Origin: Candidatus Latescibacterota bacterium
GTDB lineage: Bacteria > Latescibacterota > UBA2968 > UBA8231
Direction of reading: 5' to 3'
NCBI GenBank assembly: GCA_016187725.1
Contig: JACPJE010000024.1
Location: 1-33,612, forward strand
Length of the DNA stretch: 33,612 nucleotides
In this document: in pieces, positions 1-6,242 of the stretch
Layout of the letters: every line of letters begins with the position of its first letter
Position numbering within the stretch: the stretch's first letter is position 1
The notes under the pieces: generated by a model
What the model was told of the DNA's origin: nothing
Database searches by the model: none
Seen by the model: the letters and a program-made list of their open reading frames with translations, nothing else
Made by a program: the position numbers and the translations under genes

Positions 1-352
1 CGGGACCCACCTCAGCGGTCTGGCCCGCGCCGGCCGGCGCTCGGGAGAGGTCAAAGGAACAACGAAGCCGCCCATCCGGCTCAGCATTCCCAAACACCCT
101 GCCCAGTTCCTGTCGCACCGCCTGCCAGGCCGGGTCCCGGTACAGCGTCCGGGCCCTGACCTCCACCGCGTCCGGCTGCTGCACCTCGAAGAGCCGGCTG
201 AACACCCCCTCGACGGTGGCCCGCCCGGGCTCGGCGGCTTCCTCCAGGTCGTGCGCTCTCAGCAGGGGCGCGATCCGGCGCTCGTAGGCCGCCTCGAATT
301 CGGCCAGACGCTCCGGCGGCGCCCAGCAGCACAACCTGGCCAGCGTGTTCAT
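1..352 (-). CDS. N-terminal part of a protein with an ABM/NIPSNAP-like N-terminal module (runs off left edge)
   Basis: The frame is open from an ATG at 352 to the window edge (117 residues seen), starting MNTLARLCCWAPPERLAEF. It is preceded by a strong GAGGAGGGG ribosome site. Residues 1-75 align by eye with the first 75 residues of the sigma-54 pseudogene at 7287: both share ARL..W.P.E.L..F.AAYE, a GVFSRLF motif and a DP.WQ.V segment. The alternating strand/helix pattern suggests a ferredoxin-like dimeric alpha/beta barrel (ABM or NIPSNAP type); this is inference. What follows the module lies outside the window. In the paralogue it is a AAA+ activator, so this gene may be another regulator or signalling protein with the same sensory head. 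The leader upstream is also shared (353-404). Confidence 0.65.
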   Translation of the reverse strand, partial: MNTLARLCCWAPPERLAEFEAAYERRIAPLLRAHDLEEAAEPGRATVEGVFSRLFEVQQPDAVEVRARTLYRDPAWQAVRQELGRVFGNAEPDGRLRCSFDLSRAPAGAGQTAEVGP

Positions 353-404
353 GCTCCCCTCCTCTCCTGCAAAGGGTATTTGGTTAATATCTAAAAGTGG
401 GGGG
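353..404 (-). promoter_or_regulatory. Conserved 5' leader, copy 1
   Basis: The 52 bases directly upstream of the left-edge gene match the 52 bases upstream of the sigma-54 pseudogene (7288-7339) at about 45 of 52 positions. Read on the minus strand the block has CCCCCCACT, then a core GATATTAACCA.ATACC, then AGAGGAGGGGAGC touching the ATG. The last part is the ribosome site. The AT-rich core is the likely promoter or operator. Confidence 0.6.
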
Positions 405-501
405 CGGAGAGGGTAGGGCAGCGCGGAGAGGCCGGTTGAACGAGAGGGAGGGCTTGAGGATATTACCCCTCAGATCTTGTCGATTTGACGGGTGTGATCA
501 T

Positions 502-647
502 GCGGCGGGGAGATGACCCTGGAGGACTTTCCCGGGGAGTGGTTGGGAAGGGAAGTCCGCGTGGTCGGGCAGTGGGGTAGCGGAGCCAGAGCGAGCGAGG
601 GAGCAGGACGCGCCTGGGGAAAGGCCGGAGCGGGTCACTCCCCGACG
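502..647 (+). repeat. Dispersed structured repeat, copy A
   Basis: This 146-bp non-coding block between the left-edge gene and the UroD-family gene is repeated in the same orientation at 26861-27057. The matches start with GCGGCGGGGAGATG and end with CTCCCCGACG. Copy A lacks the 51-bp hairpin insert of copy B. Internal complementary arms are visible: GGACTTTCCC (524-533) with GGGAAAGGCC (617-626), and GGGGAGTG (534-541) with CACTCCCC (636-643). No protein frame is conserved. The rest of the 353-693 gap (405-501 and 648-693) shows nothing I recognise. Confidence 0.75.
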
Positions 648-693
648 ACACCTCAACATCAATGTGAAAGACTACTAGAGGAACCCCACGGGG

Positions 694-1767
694 ATGAGTG
701 ATCCGCGGTACGAGAGTTATATGGGGCTCGCCCCGCAGCGCATCGCGCATTGGGAGCATTGGTCGAACCCAGACGCCGAGACCTACCTCACCGGCATCGA
801 CTACTACGAGCACCCCCGCCTCTGTCGCCTGAAGCTGCAGGAACTCTACCCCCAACTCGGTCTCGGTGTTCCACCGACCGACGATCCAAAGCCGAGACCG
901 GAGGAGCAACCCGACCTCGGCAAGGGGCGGTGGGGCGACAGCAATCGCGACCACTGGCAGCAGGAGGTGGCGGGGCAGCGCTTCCAGAACGACGAAGAGA
1001 GGCTGCGCTTCAGCCCCCTGGAGCAGGGGGACTTCACGGGCTGGCGCATCGTCGAGGACGGCGACTTCCGGAGCGAGGAGGTCATCTACGAACGCTACCG
1101 TCGGCACTACCCGGCCGAGTGGGGAGACCGCGCGCCGGCGGGTTCTTCCGCCGCAGTGGGCTTCTACAATACGATGTTCATGTGGCCGCTGCTGGTGTTC
1201 GGATACGAACAATTCCTGTCGATCTGCCTCGAACCCGGTTTCGCGCGCATCATGGACGAGTTTGCCCAGATCAACCGGCGCGTCTTCCAGGCCTTTGCCC
1301 GGCTGCCGGTCAACTTCATCGTCTGCCACGACGACATCGTCCTGAGCAGAGGCCCGGTCTGCAGTCCGGCCTGGATGCACCGCTATATCTTCCCCCGCTA
1401 CGAGGAGTTCTGGAGCATCCTGCGCCAGGCGGGCAAGGAGGTCCTGTTCATGGCCGACGGGTGCATGGACGCCTTCGCCGACGAGGTCATGGCCTGCGGG
1501 GCGCGCGGCATCATCAGCGAACCCTTCACCGACTACAAGGCCATCGCCCGGCGCTACCAGGACTGCTTCATCGCCGGCGAAGGCGACAACCGGGTGCTGA
1601 TGCGCAACGACCCAGATGAGATCCGGCGCATGGTCGAAGCCATGGTCGAGACCGGCAGGATGTCCGGAGGCTACATGATGTGCATCGGCAACCACATCCC
1701 CTTCAATGTGCCCGGCCAGGCGGTTGAGCGGTACCTCGATCTCTCCGCCGAACTGGCGCACCGGTAG
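694..1767 (+). CDS. Uroporphyrinogen decarboxylase-family (UroD/MtaA-like) protein
   Basis: A 357-residue protein of the length and layout of the UROD/MetE-like TIM-barrel superfamily. Recognisable parts are the segment VNFIVCHDDIVLSRGPVCSP, the PRYEEFWSILRQAGKEVLFMADG strand-turn region, and the C-terminal SGGYMMCIGNHIPFNVPGQAVERYL, which matches the family ending. Such paralogues in environmental bacteria are usually not haem enzymes. They are related to corrinoid methyltransferases or have unknown substrates, so no reaction is assigned. The ATG at 694 has GAGG about 17 bases upstream. The gene stands alone; the following sequence is a decayed ABC ATPase. No haem biosynthesis neighbours are present, which argues against hemE. 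Confidence 0.8.
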   Translation: MSDPRYESYMGLAPQRIAHWEHWSNPDAETYLTGIDYYEHPRLCRLKLQELYPQLGLGVPPTDDPKPRPEEQPDLGKGRWGDSNRDHWQQEVAGQRFQNDEERLRFSPLEQGDFTGWRIVEDGDFRSEEVIYERYRRHYPAEWGDRAPAGSSAAVGFYNTMFMWPLLVFGYEQFLSICLEPGFARIMDEFAQINRRVFQAFARLPVNFIVCHDDIVLSRGPVCSPAWMHRYIFPRYEEFWSILRQAGKEVLFMADGCMDAFADEVMACGARGIISEPFTDYKAIARRYQDCFIAGEGDNRVLMRNDPDEIRRMVEAMVETGRMSGGYMMCIGNHIPFNVPGQAVERYLDLSAELAHR

Positions 1768-1778
1768 CGGCGCGCCGC

Positions 1779-1960
1779 ATGGAACCATTCGCCATTCGCA
1801 CCGATGGGCTGGTGCGTGATTTCGGCACCGCCTCGAATTCTACGGGCAGATCTGGCGCCTGTCCCGGGGCGAGCGACAGGCCCGCATCAAAGAACTCCTG
1901 AGCCATTTTGGCCTGTGGGAGAGCTCAGGAGTTAATTTGATGAAATATCTTGTAAAATGA
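1779..1960 (+). pseudogene. Relic of an ABC-2-type transporter ATPase
   Basis: An ATG at 1779 begins MEPFAIRTDGLVRDFG, the typical first strand of a DrrA/CcmA-like ABC ATPase. After about 17 codons the sequence jumps and shifts frame. From 1832 the frame reads LEFYGQIWRLSRGERQARI and then KELLSHFGLWE, the helical segment that lies between Walker A and the signature motif in this family. The Walker A, signature and Walker B motifs are absent, and the frame stops at 1958-1960 after entering AT-rich DNA. So an internal deletion removed the nucleotide-binding core, and a second break near 1922 removed everything downstream. No product is expected. Confidence 0.6.
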
Positions 1961-1987
1961 TGATTATATCACTATTTTGCAGGATAT
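1945..1987 (+). promoter_or_regulatory. 43-nt inverted repeat covering the start codon of the first DUF4143 gene
   Basis: ATATCTTGTAAAAT (1945-1958) pairs with ATTTTGCAGGATAT (1974-1987). As plus-strand RNA this is a 14-bp stem with two U-G pairs. An inner stem, TGAT (1961-1964) with ATCA (1968-1971), almost fills the loop. The right arm contains the AGG and the first two bases of the ATG at 1986. It could be a start-codon-masking hairpin or a protein operator. Confidence 0.55.
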
Positions 1988-3227
1988 GTATCGAGATCGA
2001 TTCCTGACAGAACGGCTCGAAAAGCTCGCTGGCTCCTTCCCCGCGGTCGTGGTTGCGGGCGCGCGGCAGGTGGGCAAGAGCACCCTGCTGCAGCATATCT
2101 ACGGCGGCCGGGCCGAGATCGTGGTCTTTGATCCAGTCGTGGATGTCGAAAACGCGCGCCAGGACCCCGACCTATTCCTCGCCAATCACCGCACCCCCCT
2201 GGTGCTCGACGAAATCCAGTACGCCCCTGAACTCGTCGCCAGCATCAAGCGGCGCATCGACCAGGATCGCCGTCCCGGCCAGTACCTCATAACTGGCTCC
2301 CAGCAGTGGAGTGTCTTGTCCTCCATCGCCGAAAGCCTGGCCGGACGCGCCGTTTTTCTGGACCTCGAAGGATTCTGCCTGGCAGAGGTGGCCGGATCTA
2401 CTGCTTCTTGGTTGGCAGCCTGGTTGCAAGATCCCCAGGCCTTTCTGGATTCACCACCCCGGCGCCTCCCGCTGGAACGAAACCTGTACGAACAACTCTG
2501 GCGCGGCTGGCTGCCAGAGGCAGCGACGCTGGACCTGGAGGTGATCCCCGAGTTCTACGCCGCCTATCAGCGCACCTACATCGAGCGCGACGTGCGCCTG
2601 CTGGCCGAGGTCTCCGACTGGCAGCTCTTCGGGCGCTTCCTGCAGTTGGCAGCCGCCTTGACCGCCCAGGAGATCAACCACAGCCAGCTCGGCCGGGAAC
2701 TGGGCCTCACCCCCCAGACCGCCCGGCGGTGGCTGGCCCTGCTCCAGGCGACCTTCCAATGGTTTGAGGTGCCGGCGTACACCGCCAACACCATCAAACG
2801 CCTCAGCGGCAAACCCAAGGGCTACCTCGCCGACACCGGTCTGGCCTGTCGCGCCCAGGCCCTGTCGACCCCTGACACCATCGCCGGCCACCCACTGCGC
2901 GGGGCCCTGTTCGAGACCGCGGTGATGGCCGAGATCCGCAAACACTGCGCGGCCCTGGCGACCCGGCCCAATCTCTATCACTGGCGGACCAGCGGCGGGG
3001 CAGAGGTGGACCTGCTCCTGGAGCGCGACGGGGTGTTCTACCCCATAGAGATAAAGTCGAAGAGCAACCCCAGCCGGCGCGACACCACCGGCCTCTCTGC
3101 CTTCCGCAAGACCTACCCCGGACTGAGGATCGAAAAAGGCCTGGTGATCGCCCCGGTCCCAGCCATCCTGCAGCTCTCGGAAGACGACTACGCCATCCCC
3201 TGGGACCTGGACGGCAAGGGTTCGTAG
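1986..3227 (+). CDS. AAA ATPase with C-terminal DUF4143 (PD-(D/E)xK-like) domain, no. 1
   Basis: A 413-residue protein of the widespread AAA_14/DUF4143 family. The ATPase part has Walker A GARQVGKST (residues 25-33), Walker B LVLDEIQ (72-78) and the sensor-like LITGSQQ (101-107). A winged-helix-like stretch containing LGRELGLTPQTARRWL follows. The C-terminal DUF4143 domain carries GGAEVDLLLERDG and IEIKSKS, matching the D...ExK core of restriction-like folds. Biological role is unproven for the family. It is commonly found in mobile and defence-rich DNA. ATG at 1986 was preferred because it sits five bases after AGG; TTG at 1977 is an alternative. The gene converges on a second, different DUF4143 ATPase (3320-4480). 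Confidence 0.85.
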   Translation: MYRDRFLTERLEKLAGSFPAVVVAGARQVGKSTLLQHIYGGRAEIVVFDPVVDVENARQDPDLFLANHRTPLVLDEIQYAPELVASIKRRIDQDRRPGQYLITGSQQWSVLSSIAESLAGRAVFLDLEGFCLAEVAGSTASWLAAWLQDPQAFLDSPPRRLPLERNLYEQLWRGWLPEAATLDLEVIPEFYAAYQRTYIERDVRLLAEVSDWQLFGRFLQLAAALTAQEINHSQLGRELGLTPQTARRWLALLQATFQWFEVPAYTANTIKRLSGKPKGYLADTGLACRAQALSTPDTIAGHPLRGALFETAVMAEIRKHCAALATRPNLYHWRTSGGAEVDLLLERDGVFYPIEIKSKSNPSRRDTTGLSAFRKTYPGLRIEKGLVIAPVPAILQLSEDDYAIPWDLDGKGS

Positions 3228-3319
3228 CGCCCGACCAACAGACCTGAGGAAGCAGACGATCGCACTCGCTGTGCCAGGGTCCGCTCTGCGCAGAAACCGG
3301 CTCCAGCCCAGAGGCAGTG

Positions 3320-4480
3320 CTACCGGATCACCTCGCCGCTCCACAGGGCTGCCAGGAAGCGCCGCCAGGGCATGAGCCGGATCTTTCCCACGACGCGCTC
3401 TTCCCTTTCGCAGCAGACCAGGTAGGCCTGGCGCGGGCGGTGCTCATCGGCAAAGGTCCGCAGGGAACGCAGTTCCCGGTTGTCCACCAGGGTGGCGCCT
3501 TTGACCTCCACGGCGACTTCGCCCTTGCCCAGGACGAAGTCCACCTCCAAGCCGGATTTGGTTCTCCAGAACTCGATGGCGTAGCCCAACTCCGAATAGG
3601 AGGTATGAGCGGCTAACTCGGTGAGGACAAAGTGCTCGAGGGCCCTGCCGAACACCTCGCCCTTCTCGGCCTCGAGGTGACGGCCCCTTATCTCGCCGGC
3701 GACGCCGACATCGAAGAGGTAGAACTTGGGGGCGCGGGAGATGACCTGCCGGTCCTGCCGGCGCTTGAAAGGCGGCACGAAGCGCCCGAGCAAGGTGTCG
3801 ACCAGGATCTGGTAGTACTCCCGGACGGTCTTCGAGTCGACCCCGCATTCGCGGGCGATGTTGGAACAGTTGGTGAGTTCGCCGTGGGAAAAGCCCATCG
3901 CCTCGAAGAAGCGGGAGAAGGCGGGGACGTTGCGCGTCAGGCCTTCGTCGAAAACTTCCTCCTTGAGGTAATCCTGCACGTACGCCCTGAGTGACCGGCG
4001 GGGGGCTGGACTGAGGTAGTGGGAAGGGATGCCCCCCCGGTTCAGGAGGTGGAGGAGTTCGAGGTCGGGGATCTCGGCTGAAACCAGTGGGAACAGCTCA
4101 AACCGCCAGGCGCGCCCCCCTAACAGATTAGCGCCTCCTCTTCTGAGCTTCCGGGCACTGGAACCGCACAGGATGAAGCTCAGGCCGCGGTTCTCGATGA
4201 GCCAGTGCACCTCGTCCAGGATCTGGGGCACCTTCTGGACTTCGTCGAGGATCACTGGACGGGAAAGCGCCTCCGCACTCCTCGCCGCCAATTGCTCCCG
4301 CAGCAGCGAGGGCCTCCTGGTGAAGTCCAGCACGAGTTCGGTGCTCAGGAAGTCGTAGACGATACTTCCCTGAAACCGGTTCTTGAGGTACGTGGACTTC
4401 CCGGTTTTCCTGGGGCCCCAGAGAAAGGCCGACTGGCCCTTTGGCAGCTCGATCTCCAGCTTTCTCGGAATGGGCGGCAT
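3320..4480 (-). CDS. AAA ATPase with C-terminal DUF4143 domain, no. 2
   Basis: A 386-residue protein of the same family as the convergent gene at 1986-3227 but clearly a different subfamily. Walker A is GPRKTGKST (residues 22-30), Walker B VILDEVQ, and the sensor region reads ILCGSSARKL. A middle segment (SNIARECGVDSKTVREYYQ) looks like a winged helix. The C-terminal domain has GLEVDFVLGKGEVAVEVKG, the D...ExK pattern. Start is the ATG at 4480 with GGAAAG upstream. Two short palindromes lie 11-58 bases before the start. The 92 bases between the two convergent stop codons contain no gene or obvious terminator. Confidence 0.85.
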   Translation of the reverse strand: MPPIPRKLEIELPKGQSAFLWGPRKTGKSTYLKNRFQGSIVYDFLSTELVLDFTRRPSLLREQLAARSAEALSRPVILDEVQKVPQILDEVHWLIENRGLSFILCGSSARKLRRGGANLLGGRAWRFELFPLVSAEIPDLELLHLLNRGGIPSHYLSPAPRRSLRAYVQDYLKEEVFDEGLTRNVPAFSRFFEAMGFSHGELTNCSNIARECGVDSKTVREYYQILVDTLLGRFVPPFKRRQDRQVISRAPKFYLFDVGVAGEIRGRHLEAEKGEVFGRALEHFVLTELAAHTSYSELGYAIEFWRTKSGLEVDFVLGKGEVAVEVKGATLVDNRELRSLRTFADEHRPRQAYLVCCEREERVVGKIRLMPWRRFLAALWSGEVIR

Positions 4481-4490
4481 CTGTCTTTCC

Positions 4491-4538
4491 TCGGATTATT
4501 ATTCCGAAATAGTTCGACTAAATCGGAATATAATCCGA
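4491..4538 (-). promoter_or_regulatory. Paired TCGGA/TCCGA palindromes before the second DUF4143 gene
   Basis: Two palindromes with identical arms occur 15 bases apart: TCGGATTATTATTCCGA (4491-4507) and TCGGAATATAATCCGA (4523-4538). They sit in a short AT-rich island just upstream of the ATG at 4480. They resemble a tandem operator; the minus strand also offers TATATT-like -10 candidates here. The protein encoded downstream has its own predicted winged helix, so autoregulation is possible. Confidence 0.55.
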
Positions 4539-4579
4539 AACAGTCAGATTATCAAGGAAGGGGATATCTCCTTTGCGCC

Positions 4580-4612
4580 ATCCCCTGGGACCTGGGTGGC
4601 AAGGGTGCGTAA
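4580..4612 (+). pseudogene. 3'-tail relic of a further DUF4143 gene
   Basis: The plus strand at 4580-4612 reads CAIPWDLGGKGA and then a stop. The end of the DUF4143 gene at 1986-3227 reads YAIPWDLDGKGS and then a stop. At DNA level CGCCATCCCCTGGGACCTGG is shared exactly, and most of the next 17 bases match. Nothing upstream of 4575 resembles the gene, so only the last dozen codons survive. Confidence 0.55.
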
Positions 4613-4619
4613 AATCTGT

Positions 4620-5648
4620 TCACTGGCCCCCCACCTTCACCTGCCCCCACGACAGAACCCTGACTGCTGAAGGAGCCACCAGGCCCGGCAGGGGCGACCA
4701 GGACGGGAACGTCTGATTGGGGCCGATTTTCGACGTCTGGCTTACCAGGACCGGGGCGCTCCCATCTGGATTGACCATCCAGATATCGAAATGGAATCCC
4801 AAGCGGCGGTCTGACATGAAGACGATCTTGCTGCCGTCGGGCGACCAGGAGGGACTTTCGTTGTCGACCTTCTCGAGTCCGGGCACCGCGCTCACCCGCA
4901 CCCGGTTTCCGCCGTCGAGGTCCACGACGTCGATCTCGCTGTGCCATCCAGGGCTCTTCTCGAGGGCCACATCGAAGGCGATCCGGCGCCCATCGGGGGA
5001 CCACGCAATGGCGCCGCAGTCGCTGGTGGTCTCGTGGGTCACCTGGATGGGGTCGGCACCATCCGCGTCCATGATGAAGACATTATGGGACCCCTGCTTG
5101 TCCCGGGTGGACCTGAAGGCGATCTTGCCCCCGTCTGGTGACCAGACGGGCATCGTGTCGCTGCTCCCTCCGTCTGCCTGGCCCTCCATCAGATTGACCG
5201 GGTTGCTGCCGTCGGCGTTCATGACGTAGATATCATAGCCTGGTTTGCCTCGGGTCGAAGTGAAGGCGATGCGCCTGCCGTCCGGTGACCAGGCCGGGTA
5301 TCTGTTAAATTCGTTCGGGCCGGCGTTGGTCAAGTTCACTGGCACCCCGCCCTCCACACCGACGGTGTAGATATCATTCCCTGACTGGTACGCCAATTGG
5401 GTGCCATCCGGCGACCAGGTGATGGTAAACAGGAACCAGTAGTTGTCAGAGGGCGTTCCCTGGGCCTGAGCTAGCTCGACAATGTTGCCCCCGTCCGGAT
5501 CCATGACTGAGACTCTGCCGTTAAATCCTTTGAACTGGGCAAAAGCGATTGACAAGAACGCGATCTTTCCCCCTGGCAATTGGGCTTGGCCCGGACCGGA
5601 CAACACCGCAACCGCAACCGCGGCGCACAGCAGCATCTTCTGGATCAT
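4620..5648 (-). CDS. Exported TolB-like WSPDG beta-propeller protein
   Basis: A 342-residue protein with an N-terminal signal peptide (MIQKMLLCAAVAVAVLSG, cleavage likely after AQA near residue 23). It has five WSPDG (PD40/WD40-like) motifs, each followed by an IAF or similar strand, alternating with DI(Y/W)-type dipeptides and DGS/DGG turns. This is a six-bladed TolB-like propeller expected in the periplasm or at the cell surface, serving as a binding scaffold. The start at 5648 was chosen over the upstream in-frame start because GGAGGGAGAG precedes it and the signal peptide then begins at residue 1. No Pal, TolQRA or other Tol partners are nearby, so it is not called tolB. The C-terminus after the sixth WSP is short. 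Confidence 0.8.
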   Translation of the reverse strand: MIQKMLLCAAVAVAVLSGPGQAQLPGGKIAFLSIAFAQFKGFNGRVSVMDPDGGNIVELAQAQGTPSDNYWFLFTITWSPDGTQLAYQSGNDIYTVGVEGGVPVNLTNAGPNEFNRYPAWSPDGRRIAFTSTRGKPGYDIYVMNADGSNPVNLMEGQADGGSSDTMPVWSPDGGKIAFRSTRDKQGSHNVFIMDADGADPIQVTHETTSDCGAIAWSPDGRRIAFDVALEKSPGWHSEIDVVDLDGGNRVRVSAVPGLEKVDNESPSWSPDGSKIVFMSDRRLGFHFDIWMVNPDGSAPVLVSQTSKIGPNQTFPSWSPLPGLVAPSAVRVLSWGQVKVGGQ

Positions 5649-5729
5649 GGCTCTCCCTCCTCGGGTGAGATGTGAATCCGTCAATGAAGGACAGGGGCCT
5701 GGGCCCGCCTAGGTCCCTTTTCTTGGGTA

Positions 5730-6002
5730 TCACGGGCCTGACCCGCGCCCGTTCAGCAACATCCGCAGATAGACCGACCCACCCCGCAACTCCAACTGCT
5801 CCCCCGGCCAGCCGGCCAGCAAAGCGATCCCCGCCTCGTCGATGAACTCCACCCCCTCCAGGTCCAGGACCAGCCGCCCTCCCTGCTGCAGGCGCCGGCT
5901 GATCTCCATTGCCAGCAGGGCCACTTCCTCGCTGGCGATCCAGCCATCCACTCTCAGCTCGACCCGACTCTCGCTCTGGGTCACGACCTCGATGCGCAAC
6001 AT
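5730..6002 (-). CDS. STAS-domain protein (anti-sigma-antagonist-like)
   Basis: A 90-residue protein that is essentially one STAS domain: MLRIEVVTQSESRVELRVDG, an amphipathic helix, then LVLDLEGVEFIDEAGIALLAGW. In phosphorylated SpoIIAA-type STAS proteins the D-S/T pair in this loop is the switch. Here the loop reads FIDEAGI, with alanine where the phosphoacceptor serine would be, so phosphorylation control is doubtful. No partner kinase or anti-sigma factor is nearby. It stands between a propeller protein and the sigma-54 activator pseudogene. A terminator-like hairpin at 6041-6075 separates it from the latter. The start has no good ribosome site. Confidence 0.65.
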   Translation of the reverse strand: MLRIEVVTQSESRVELRVDGWIASEEVALLAMEISRRLQQGGRLVLDLEGVEFIDEAGIALLAGWPGEQLELRGGSVYLRMLLNGRGSGP

Positions 6003-6040
6003 GGTCTTGAGTCAATGCAAAGGCTGTACCGCAAAAGCAA

Positions 6041-6075
6041 AGTCCCTCGGGCCACTGGCCCAAGGGACTGTTTTT
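6041..6075. terminator. Intrinsic-terminator-like hairpin
   Basis: AGTCCCT-C-GGGCC (6041-6053) pairs with GGCCC-A-AGGGACT (6057-6069): 12 paired bases with one C/A mismatch and a three-base loop. TTTTT follows on the plus strand; on the minus strand the run is TTTGCTTTT. It lies between the sigma-54 pseudogene and the STAS gene, both read on the minus strand. Confidence 0.55.
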
Positions 6076-6129
6076 CAACACCATTTCGCCGACCGAACCC
6101 GACGCTTTCGGGCCCTGTCAGTCACCCTG

Positions 6130-6151
6130 AGGGGACGAAATCTCGTCCCCT
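6130..6151. repeat. REP-like hairpin
   Basis: GGGGACGAAATCTCGTCCCC with an extra A-T pair forms two 9-base arms around a 4-base loop in the non-coding gap after the sigma-54 pseudogene. Its style (GGxxCGA..TCGxxCC) recalls the hairpin at 14360-14377. No poly-T follows it. Confidence 0.5.
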
Positions 6152-6209
6152 GTAATTCCTCTGCTCTTCCCCAACCTCAGATTCTCCAATAAGCTGTCTC
6201 TCGATCTCT

Positions 6210-6235
6210 CCCCGGGGCGGAATTCCACCCCGGGG
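6210..6235. repeat. 26-bp near-perfect palindrome
   Basis: CCCCGGGGCGGAA (6210-6222) and TTCCACCCCGGGG (6223-6235) are reverse complements except for one position, with no loop. It lies eight bases beyond the stop codon of the sigma-54 pseudogene. It could act as a factor-independent RNA 3' end, an operator or a repeat unit; there is no poly-T. Confidence 0.5.
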
Positions 6236-6242
6236 TCGAACT

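Noticed and set aside
463-1788. Long minus-strand open frame opposite the UroD-family gene
   Set aside because: It is a high-GC shadow: its residues match no family, the plus-strand protein has clear UroD motifs, and part of it only translates the dispersed repeat.
4205-4612. Plus-strand protein ending in IPWDLGGKGA
   Set aside because: Most of the frame is antisense to the DUF4143 gene; only its last dozen codons resemble a real protein, so only the tail relic is annotated.
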